Shown piece after piece: positions 1-5,675 of a stretch of 10,821 nt of DNA. A program made the translations under genes and the position numbers. Below the pieces are notes generated by a model. It was not told the DNA's origin. It saw only the letters and a list, made by a program, of their open reading frames with translations, and did not search any database. The first letter of the stretch is position 1. Every line of letters starts with the position of its first letter. The DNA is from an uncultured Amylibacter sp. (GTDB lineage: Bacteria; Pseudomonadota; Alphaproteobacteria; Rhodobacterales; Rhodobacteraceae). The stretch covers positions 1 through 10,821 of the forward strand of contig CALDZS010000334.1 of the NCBI GenBank assembly GCA_937944065.1, read 5' to 3'.

Positions 1-1
1 G

Positions 2-640
2 AAGGCTGTTGATTTCACCAACAGCAATGGGCGTCTGTCCGATCAGGACTTCTATCGTGCGGTCAGCTGCAAAGCCCCGCCCAAAGCTGCGTGCGCGCAA
101 GGTCTGTTTCGATGGCCGCGCGAAATTCGGCGCGGAATATCCGTCAGCATTGTGCGAACCAGTTCTGCAAAAGTTTCTTCAGCATATGCCAAATCGGCCA
201 ATCGCGCGGTGCAAAATGCCATTAATGAAATTAACGCGGTTGGCGCAGGTGTAAAATTGATTCCCTACAAGGGACCTGTCAAAGCATTGGCGAATATTCG
301 CATCTCTTTGGTTCAACCAAAGGGAACTGGCCGCCGTGTTTCAGGATTTACCGCGGGCAAAGGCAAGCCGTTGAAGGTGCAAAACGCCATGTCAGTTAGC
401 CGTACTGTTGGTTCAAGTATCATCGCATCGCGTGTTGCCATCGCCGTGGACCGTGTGACGCAAGACAAGCTACGCTCGATTATGTTGGAAGAATTGGTGC
501 AAAGCCTTGGCCTGACATGGGATATTAACAACCCATATTATCAAAACCGATCCATCTTTGGGCAGGTCGGCGATGACAGTGTGACGCAACTGCGTGGGCA
601 GGACGCGATGGCCTTGCGCCGGCATTATCCGAATAAATAA
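2..640 (+). CDS. DUF2927 domain protein, 5' end outside window
   Basis: An open frame runs in from the window edge and ends at TAA, giving the last 212 residues; the start and any signal peptide are missing. The fragment matches what I know of DUF2927: LSDQDFYRAVSC (residues 12-23 of the fragment), a second Cys at 31, the FRWPREIR segment, then a C-terminal EELVQSLGL (163-171) followed by a YYQNRSIF segment and a closing RRHYP. These proteins are common in Rhodobacterales, are usually predicted to be exported, and have no established function. The EELVQ segment sits where a zincin-like fold would carry HExxH, so a degenerate metallopeptidase is conceivable, but that is inference. The ATG at 152 is internal: the same frame stays open and family-like upstream of it. 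The next gene starts 73 bases downstream on the same strand. Confidence 0.8.
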   Translation, partial: KAVDFTNSNGRLSDQDFYRAVSCKAPPKAACAQGLFRWPREIRRGISVSIVRTSSAKVSSAYAKSANRAVQNAINEINAVGAGVKLIPYKGPVKALANIRISLVQPKGTGRRVSGFTAGKGKPLKVQNAMSVSRTVGSSIIASRVAIAVDRVTQDKLRSIMLEELVQSLGLTWDINNPYYQNRSIFGQVGDDSVTQLRGQDAMALRRHYPNK

Positions 641-643
641 ATG

Positions 644-659
644 TGTGACGCGGGTCACA
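644..659. promoter_or_regulatory. Perfect CRP-type dyad TGTGA-N6-TCACA
   Basis: TGTGACGCGGGTCACA is a perfect 6-base inverted repeat around GCGG. It fits exactly the CRP consensus TGTGA-N6-TCACA. It begins three bases after the DUF2927 stop codon and its centre (651.5) lies about 62 bases before the membrane-protein ATG at 714. A -10-like TATAAA lies at 685-690 and an overlapping TAAGAT at 680-685, with no good -35 hexamer at normal spacing, as expected of an activator-dependent promoter. The start sites implied (about 692-697) would put the dyad centre near -40 to -46, close to the class II CRP position. It could instead be a small hairpin after the DUF2927 gene, but no U-run follows. Confidence 0.45.
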
Positions 660-713
660 GACTACGCGTTTACGGTGGTTAAGATATAAAGACTTTTGAA
701 TGGAGCTTTAAGG

Positions 714-1667
714 ATGGCGAGACAAATCAAATTCAAAGATATACCGTCAGGTGGGATTTCGACGGATAACGAAGCAATTGATTTTCTTCTGCCTAGGGCG
801 CAATCGTTCATTAGGTTACGGTTCTTGCTTGGTGTCGCGGCTGCGATATTGCCATTATGGTTGCTGGTCGGTGGCCTTGCTCATGGCGGTCTTGCACCAA
901 CTATCAGTGATTTCTATCATTCAGCGTATCGTGATGTTTTCGTCGGGAACCTTGTCACCATCGGTGTGTTCTTTTGGGTTTACCAAGGCGAGGGGTATCG
1001 GGTTTATCGTAAATTTAACGAACGTCATCTTGCCATACTGTGCGGCACGGCGGCGCTTGCTGTGGCGTTTATCCCTAACGAAGATGGTAAAGAGGCAGCA
1101 AGCCAAGCCGCGTTTGCATATATGTTCCCCACTATCGAGGTGATTAAATACGTTCACATGTTTGCAGCTTTGATTTTCTTCGGATGTCTGGCGGTGTTTT
1201 GCGCATGTGTTTTCGCCAAAGATAAAGACACTGACAGGGCGAATCTATTCAAAGCATGCGCAGCCATCATCGTTATCTGCGTTATTTTGATTGCCCCCGT
1301 GGCATCTGTACGCAGTCTTCCAGGGTGCTTAGCAACCGACATAGACGGCAGCGAGATTATCAGCGAAGCGGATTGTAACTGGTCTTTGGATGCCCCGTTC
1401 GGTGTGACCCGAATGGAAGATTTTGAAAACGCGTGGTCGCCCATTATGGGGCTGCAGACCCGCGTCGCCGAAGCACCGCCGAAACGGGTGAAATGGTTGC
1501 GGGTCAAGACCAACTATGTGATCCCTTACAACATTCTGTTCTGGCTTGAAGCCATCGCCGTTTGGGCGTTCGCACTCGCATGGTTTTTGAAAGCCGCCGA
1601 ATCTAGCAAGCGACACAAAAAACTATCCCAGAAATATGATCCAGACGAACCAGAGACGGCTGTTTAA
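714..1667 (+). CDS. Six-helix inner-membrane protein of unknown function
   Basis: This encodes 317 residues. ATG 714 is preferred over the in-frame TTG at 696 because GGAG (702-705) sits eight bases before it. Hydrophobic segments are seen at about residues 36-56, 74-91, 106-121, 146-168, 180-199 and 271-293. The loop between the fifth and sixth segments holds two cysteines (205 and 221) that could form a disulfide if periplasmic. The segment ISDFYHSAYRDVFVGNL (64-80), followed by a helix ending in YQG, resembles a recurrent motif of unnamed bacterial membrane proteins with S-x-YY-x-x-x-RDVFVG. The Lys- and Arg-rich C-terminal tail is probably cytoplasmic. No catalytic motif is visible and I assign no function. 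The gene ends tail to tail with the aminotransferase gene, overlapping it by four bases. The CRP-type dyad upstream suggests activator control. Confidence 0.8.
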   Translation: MARQIKFKDIPSGGISTDNEAIDFLLPRAQSFIRLRFLLGVAAAILPLWLLVGGLAHGGLAPTISDFYHSAYRDVFVGNLVTIGVFFWVYQGEGYRVYRKFNERHLAILCGTAALAVAFIPNEDGKEAASQAAFAYMFPTIEVIKYVHMFAALIFFGCLAVFCACVFAKDKDTDRANLFKACAAIIVICVILIAPVASVRSLPGCLATDIDGSEIISEADCNWSLDAPFGVTRMEDFENAWSPIMGLQTRVAEAPPKRVKWLRVKTNYVIPYNILFWLEAIAVWAFALAWFLKAAESSKRHKKLSQKYDPDEPETAV

Positions 1668-2848
1668 ATCCCGACATCCAAAATAGCTTTTGCAAGCACA
1701 GGGATCGTCGCATCTGTCAAGCCAGCAATATTGATCCGACTGTCACCAACCATATAGATTGCATGATCATCGCGCAATTTGGCCACCTGTTCTGGTGTCG
1801 CCCCGATACGCGAAAACATACCGCGATGTTCTGCAATAAACCCAAATCGATCTGATCCGCATCCCGCACGCAATGCGTCTGCCAACGCTTGGCGTTGTTT
1901 CAACATACCTGTGCGGACCATTTCCAATTCCGCCTCCCAATTTGCACGCAATTTAGGATCGGTTAGAACCATGGTGACAAGGCGGGTGCCGTGATCGGGT
2001 GGAAAGCTGTAATTTTGTCGGTTCAAATAATTTAGATTGCTTTGCGTGATTGTCGCGGTGGCGGCATCTTTGGATATTGCAATAACCAAACCAGCGCGTT
2101 CTCGATAGATCCCGAAGTTTTTCGAACAGCTTGCAGCGATTAACATCTCTGGGAATTTCGACGCAAGGTGGCGCGTGCCATAGGCATCTTCTTCCAGACC
2201 ATCGCCAAAGCCTTGGTATGCGATATCTATGAATGGGATTGCACCTTTTTCTAGCAACAGATCAGCCACCAGATGCCACTGCTCTTGGTTCAAGTTGGCG
2301 CCCGTCGGGTTGTGGCAACAGCCGTGCAACAGTACCATGTCGCCCGCTTTAACAGCCTGTAAGCTGTCCATCATAGCGTCGAACTTAACCGCGCGCGTTT
2401 CGGGATCAAAATAGGCGTATGTTGTATGCTTCATACCCATATGGTTCAAAATACTAGGGTGGTTGCCCCAAGTTGGGTCAGACAGCCAAACTGTCGGAGA
2501 TCCCCCAGACATTTTCACCAGCTCGATCACTTGGCGAATAGCGCCAGTGCCGCCTGGGGTCGCAATAAACGACAGTCGTTCGGTTTCTACCGCATCGCCC
2601 AAGACCAAATCTTTCATCGCGTGATGAAACCCAGCATCACCTGCAAGGCCAGTATAGGATTTCGTCTTCTCGTCATTCCACAGCTGCTTTTCGGCTTGTT
2701 TAACCGCATCCATGATCGGCGTGTTACCGTTAGCATCTTTGTAAACACCTACGCCAAGGTCGATCTTGGTGTCGCGCGGGTCGGCGCGAAATTGACCCAT
2801 AAGGGCAAGAATTTTGTCTTCTGGTTGCTGTTTTAATGCGTTGAGCAT
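1664..2848 (-). CDS. Class I aspartate/aromatic amino acid aminotransferase
   Basis: A 394-residue PLP enzyme, the usual length of the AspC/TyrB (aminotransferase subfamily I-alpha) group. It moves an amino group between aspartate or aromatic amino acids and 2-oxoglutarate in the cytoplasm. Visible landmarks are Trp127 in DPTWGNHPS, Asn180 in HGCCHNPTG, Asp208 and Tyr211 in IDIAYQGF, the PLP Schiff-base Lys243 in SCSKNFGIYRERAG, HRGMFSRIG (341-349) and the carboxylate-binding Arg371 in DSRINIAG. Sequence alone does not separate aspartate from aromatic preference, so no symbol is given (aspC or tyrB would both fit). It starts 12 bases after the sseA stop codon with only a weak GGAT-type ribosome site, so it is probably cotranscribed with sseA. 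Its stop codon overlaps that of the convergent membrane-protein gene. Confidence 0.93.
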   Translation of the reverse strand: MLNALKQQPEDKILALMGQFRADPRDTKIDLGVGVYKDANGNTPIMDAVKQAEKQLWNDEKTKSYTGLAGDAGFHHAMKDLVLGDAVETERLSFIATPGGTGAIRQVIELVKMSGGSPTVWLSDPTWGNHPSILNHMGMKHTTYAYFDPETRAVKFDAMMDSLQAVKAGDMVLLHGCCHNPTGANLNQEQWHLVADLLLEKGAIPFIDIAYQGFGDGLEEDAYGTRHLASKFPEMLIAASCSKNFGIYRERAGLVIAISKDAATATITQSNLNYLNRQNYSFPPDHGTRLVTMVLTDPKLRANWEAELEMVRTGMLKQRQALADALRAGCGSDRFGFIAEHRGMFSRIGATPEQVAKLRDDHAIYMVGDSRINIAGLTDATIPVLAKAILDVGI

Positions 2849-2860
2849 GGTCTGATCCGT

Positions 2861-3685
2861 TTAACTGGTTTCTATTGGCAAATCGGTGTGTGCACCCCAT
2901 TCGGCCCACGATCCGTCATAAAGCGACAAGTCAGGCGCGTCCAGTTGAGATAATGCCACAGTTAGAACCGCAGCGGTAACGCCAGATCCGCAACTGGTGA
3001 TGATAGGTTTCTGAATGTCGATACCTGCTGCGGCGAAGATTGCGCGCAGCTCATCATCGGGGCGCAGATGGCCGTCCATGGTCAGCACCTCATTGTAAAA
3101 GACGTTGGCGGAATTTGGAATATGGCCTGCGCGCAATCCTGCACGCGGCTCTGCTTCTTCCCCCTTAAACCGCGGGGAGGGGCGTGCGTCGATGACTTGT
3201 GCTTTGGTTGACAGCACTTTTGCCGCATCTGCGATTTCATCTGCATCTAGGACTGCTGTGAATTTTTTAGGGGCGGATGCAAGAACCACGTCTGAAACGG
3301 CATGTCCGTCGGCGACCCAAGCCGGAAGACCGCCGTCCAAAACAAAAACATTGTCGTGCCCCATAGTGCGAAACATCCACCAGACACGCGCAGCGCTGAA
3401 CAGTCCTGCACCGTCGTAAATGATAACCGTTGACTGCGCATCAATGCCCATTGCGCCAACGGCATCCGCAAAGTCGTGCGGGGTCGGCATCATGTGTGGA
3501 AGGTCAGTATTTGGATCGCTGATCGCATCAATGTCAAAGAACTGCGCGCCTTTGATATGGCTTGTTTCATATTCCGTACGCGCATCGCGGTTCATGTTCG
3601 GCAGATACCAAGAAGCATCAATCACAACCAAGTTTTTTTGGGCGAGATTTTGGGATAACCAGTCTGTTGAAACAGTGACTTTCAT
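2861..3685 (-). CDS. sseA: 3-mercaptopyruvate sulfurtransferase (two rhodanese domains)
   Basis: A 274-residue protein with two rhodanese modules: an N-terminal non-catalytic one (about 1-130) and a catalytic one (about 150-270). The active-site Cys232 lies in SCGSGVTA; the CGSGVT loop is the signature of mercaptopyruvate sulfurtransferases rather than thiosulfate rhodaneses. RPSPRFKG (168-175), EPRAGLRAGHIP (179-190) and the final YDGSWAEWG (256-264) also match the SseA family. It moves sulfur from 3-mercaptopyruvate to thiol acceptors or cyanide. An upstream in-frame ATG at 3754 would add 23 residues, but that stretch encodes a terminator hairpin, so ATG 3685 is chosen. No Shine-Dalgarno is evident before it. 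A -10-like CATAAT (3695-3700, minus strand) would place the RNA start about three bases upstream of the ATG, suggesting a nearly leaderless message. It is followed by the aminotransferase gene. Confidence 0.93.
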   Translation of the reverse strand: MKVTVSTDWLSQNLAQKNLVVIDASWYLPNMNRDARTEYETSHIKGAQFFDIDAISDPNTDLPHMMPTPHDFADAVGAMGIDAQSTVIIYDGAGLFSAARVWWMFRTMGHDNVFVLDGGLPAWVADGHAVSDVVLASAPKKFTAVLDADEIADAAKVLSTKAQVIDARPSPRFKGEEAEPRAGLRAGHIPNSANVFYNEVLTMDGHLRPDDELRAIFAAAGIDIQKPIITSCGSGVTAAVLTVALSQLDAPDLSLYDGSWAEWGAHTDLPIETS

Positions 3686-3727
3686 AGGTCGATAATTATG
3701 CAAGATCGCGTCGAAGAGCAAGGCAAC

Positions 3728-3759
3728 AAAAAACGCTTGCCAGTTGCCCGGCAAGCGTT
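3728..3759 (-). terminator. Rho-independent terminator after the Gly-rich protein gene
   Basis: On the minus strand a perfect 10-bp stem (arms 3750-3759 and 3732-3741, AACGCTTGCC/GGCAAGCGTT) closes an 8-base loop and is followed by six T (3728-3733, partly overlapping the foot of the stem). It lies 46 bases past the stop of the glycine-rich protein gene and 42 bases before the sseA start. It therefore separates that gene from the sseA-aminotransferase pair and implies that sseA has its own promoter. Confidence 0.88.
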
Positions 3760-3805
3760 CTCATACTCATTAAACTATACTCAACAACTCGGTAATTAGA
3801 ATTAC

Positions 3806-4111
3806 TTAAGCTTTGTTCATCATGTTTTTGATCAAACCAACGATTGCCATTACAGCGCCGCCGCCAACACCACCAGTTGCCAACTGCCCAATTATTTCGC
3901 CAACGCCGCCGCCGCCAGTTGCCGCATCTGCAGCACCCGCAACCGCGCTAACTGCGCCGCCGCCAACCATGCTCAACAATGATCCACCAAGACCGCCGCC
4001 GACGATGCCCGCGACAGAGTTACCAAGTGTTCCAAGGCTTAGATTTTTCATCACGCCGCCTGCTGCGTTTCCGCCAACAGCACCCGCAATCAAAGGTATA
4101 ATAAATTCCAT
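3806..4111 (-). CDS. Small glycine-rich hydrophobic protein, unknown function
   Basis: Encodes 101 residues that are very rich in Gly, Ala and Val. A hydrophobic N-terminus (MEFIIPLIAGAVGGNAAGG) is followed by SLGTLGNSVAGIVGGGLGG, a central GGG-rich stretch and a final hydrophobic helix ending in a basic NMMNKA tail. Dense GxxxG and GGxxG spacing suggests glycine-zipper membrane or self-associating helices. I recall similar unnamed proteins in alphaproteobacteria, without a known role. ATG 4111 is chosen because GGGGAG (4121-4126) sits nine bases upstream; the in-frame GTG at 4117 would be only three bases away. The gene has its own terminator and a 116-base gap after smpB, so it may be expressed as a single unit, though readthrough from dapA-smpB is possible. 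Its leader holds a GC hairpin described separately. The opposite strand is also open here, but only as a proline-rich mirror of the Gly codons. Confidence 0.75.
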   Translation of the reverse strand: MEFIIPLIAGAVGGNAAGGVMKNLSLGTLGNSVAGIVGGGLGGSLLSMVGGGAVSAVAGAADAATGGGGVGEIIGQLATGGVGGGAVMAIVGLIKNMMNKA

Positions 4112-4120
4112 AGTCACGTA

Positions 4121-4157
4121 CTCCCCATACTGAACTTTGGGGGCCTGTGCCGGCCCC
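4121..4157 (-). promoter_or_regulatory. Leader hairpin and competing ribosome-site hairpin
   Basis: On the minus strand a perfect GC-only stem GGGGCC/GGCCCC (4152-4157 with 4140-4145, 6-base loop) precedes the glycine-rich gene. The C-rich arm can alternatively pair with the ribosome site itself: CCCCA (4138-4142) with UGGGG (4123-4127), which overlaps the GGGGAG Shine-Dalgarno at 4121-4126. The two pairings are mutually exclusive, as in a translational on/off switch. No T-run follows the GC stem, so it is not a standard terminator for smpB. Function is inferred from base pairing only. Confidence 0.35.
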
Positions 4158-4227
4158 TCATGACGTCTAAGTATGAACGGATATGAAAATTACAAGCGCG
4201 CGCACGAATTTGTTAGAAAATTACCGA

Positions 4228-4704
4228 TTAGTTATCGCGCATCAATCGCGCTTTTTGGCGTTGCCAATCGCGTTTCTTCTCGGTTTCACGCTTGTCTACT
4301 TGGCGTTTACCTTTGGCCAATCCAAGCAGTAGTTTGGCCCGACCTTTGTCATTGAAGTACATTTTTAGTGGCACAAGGGTCATGCCTTGGCGGCCAATTG
4401 CCTGATGCATCTTAGCAATTTCACGCTTTGAGGCCAGCAATTTACGGCGACGACGATCTTCATGGCCGAAATTCTTGGCCTGCAAATAAGGTGCGATAGA
4501 GCTGTTGATCAACATCAGCTCTCCGTCCTCTATATCGGCATAGCTTTCGGCGATGTTCGCGCCACCCTCGCGCAATGATTTGACCTCTGATCCCATCAAA
4601 ACGAGACCGCATTCAATGGTATCTTCGATGGCATAGTCATAGCGGGCGCGGCGGTTTTCCGCGACCAGCTTATTGTTATCAGTGGCTTTCTTTTTTGCGG
4701 CCAT
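4228..4704 (-). CDS. smpB: SsrA-binding protein SmpB
   Basis: A 158-residue protein of normal SmpB length. It binds tmRNA and carries it to stalled ribosomes in trans-translation. Diagnostic segments are the N-terminal AENRRARYDYAIEDTIECGLV, GSEVKSLREG (38-47), HEDRRRRKLL followed by the central helix, TLVPLKMYFN, GRAKLLLGLAKGK and the C-terminal RDWQRQKARLMR tail, which in this family enters the vacant ribosomal A site. The gene starts three bases after the dapA stop codon, with only a weak AGG as ribosome site, so it is most likely translated from a dapA-smpB message. The tmRNA gene itself is not in this window. Confidence 0.97.
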   Translation of the reverse strand: MAAKKKATDNNKLVAENRRARYDYAIEDTIECGLVLMGSEVKSLREGGANIAESYADIEDGELMLINSSIAPYLQAKNFGHEDRRRRKLLASKREIAKMHQAIGRQGMTLVPLKMYFNDKGRAKLLLGLAKGKRQVDKRETEKKRDWQRQKARLMRDN

Positions 4705-4707
4705 AGC

Positions 4708-5580
4708 CTAGTTAATCAGCCCCGCGTGACGCATGGCGGCATCCATCTTTGCCTTGGTTTCATCAGTCAAAGTCATCAAAGGCAAACGCACCTCGTCGCT
4801 GGCGTGACCCAAAACGGACACACCATATTTAGCACCGCAAAGGCCTGGTTCGGTAAATATTGCAGCATGCAATGGCATAAGGCGGTCTTGGATTTCTAGT
4901 GCCTTGGCATAGTCCCCTGCCATACAAGCTTCTTGCAACTGCGAACATAATTTAGGGGCAACATTGCCCGTCACCGAAATACAGCCAACGCCGCCTTGGG
5001 CGTTAAATCCGTGTGCTGTGCCGTCTTCGCCAGATAGCTGGATGAAATCAGCACCACAGGCCATGCGTTGCATGCTGACACGCGCCAAGTCACCAGTCGC
5101 ATCTTTGACGCCAACAATGTTTTCTAGCTTGGACAACTCGCCCATCACATCTGGCATCATGTCGATCACAGAACGTGGCGGAATGTTGTAAATAATGATC
5201 GGGATACCGACCTCGTTCAGCGCGGTGTAGTGCGCGATCAACCCGCGTGTAGTGGGTTTGTTGTAATATGGGGTCACAACCAAGGCGCCGTCTGCACCGA
5301 CTTCTTTGGCGAATTCGGCAAAGACCAGCGCCTCGGCGGTGTTATTACTACCAGCACCGGCAATGACAGGTATCCGCCCGGCAGCCGTATCCACAACGAT
5401 CTTGATAACTGCCATATGTTCTGCGTGTGTCAAAGTCGGGCTTTCGCCAGTTGTCCCAACGGGGGCCAGACCGTGCGATCCTTCGGCAATGTGCCATTCA
5501 ACCAACTGTTTCAACGCCTTTTCATCCACTTTGCCATTCGACATAGGGGTGATTAGCGCGGGTATTGAACCTTTAAACAT
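4708..5580 (-). CDS. dapA: 4-hydroxy-tetrahydrodipicolinate synthase
   Basis: A 290-residue TIM-barrel aldolase that condenses pyruvate with aspartate semialdehyde, the first committed step to meso-diaminopimelate and lysine in the cytoplasm. Visible landmarks are the TTGE loop (Thr43-Thr44), TPYYNKPTTRG (Tyr105/Tyr106), Tyr131 in IYNIPPRS with Arg136, the Schiff-base Lys159 in VGVKDATGD, and SGEDG followed by GGVGCISVTGN near the C-terminus. The start at 5580 is fixed by an ideal AAGGAG seven bases upstream and by the family N-terminus MFKGSIPALITPM; an in-frame extension to 5637 has no support. It leads the dapA-smpB pair and is divergent from the lytic transglycosylase gene. Confidence 0.96.
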   Translation of the reverse strand: MFKGSIPALITPMSNGKVDEKALKQLVEWHIAEGSHGLAPVGTTGESPTLTHAEHMAVIKIVVDTAAGRIPVIAGAGSNNTAEALVFAEFAKEVGADGALVVTPYYNKPTTRGLIAHYTALNEVGIPIIIYNIPPRSVIDMMPDVMGELSKLENIVGVKDATGDLARVSMQRMACGADFIQLSGEDGTAHGFNAQGGVGCISVTGNVAPKLCSQLQEACMAGDYAKALEIQDRLMPLHAAIFTEPGLCGAKYGVSVLGHASDEVRLPLMTLTDETKAKMDAAMRHAGLIN

Positions 5581-5637
5581 TTGGTTGCTCCTTAAGAAGT
5601 GATTGGATTCGCAGCCGTAATAGCGCGAAACTGTCAC

Positions 5638-5666
5638 AACGTAACTGTGAATTTTAACAATGCCAA
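5638..5666 (-). promoter_or_regulatory. Candidate sigma-70-type promoter of dapA
   Basis: On the minus strand TTGGCA (5661-5666, five of six matches to TTGACA) is followed after exactly 17 bases by TACGTT (5638-5643, three of six matches to TATAAT). Transcription would start near 5631, leaving a leader of about 50 bases with the AAGGAG ribosome site. A short dyad TCACA-N7-TGTGA (5634-5650) overlaps the -10 element and could be an operator. The -10 match is poor, so this remains a candidate. Confidence 0.35.
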
Positions 5667-5675
5667 GTTCTGGGT

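Noticed and set aside
9..254. Open frame on the plus strand at the window start
   Set aside because: It overlaps the DUF2927 frame, which is open through the same stretch and gives family-like sequence; the other frame has low-complexity basic sequence.
3686..3754. N-terminal extension of sseA to an upstream ATG
   Set aside because: The extension would translate through the terminator hairpin, and SseA proteins begin near the chosen start.
3813..4133. 106-residue proline- and alanine-rich open frame antisense to the glycine-rich gene
   Set aside because: GGC/GGT codons read in reverse give GCC/ACC codons, so this frame is a mirror of the Gly-rich gene. It has no plausible ribosome site or domain.
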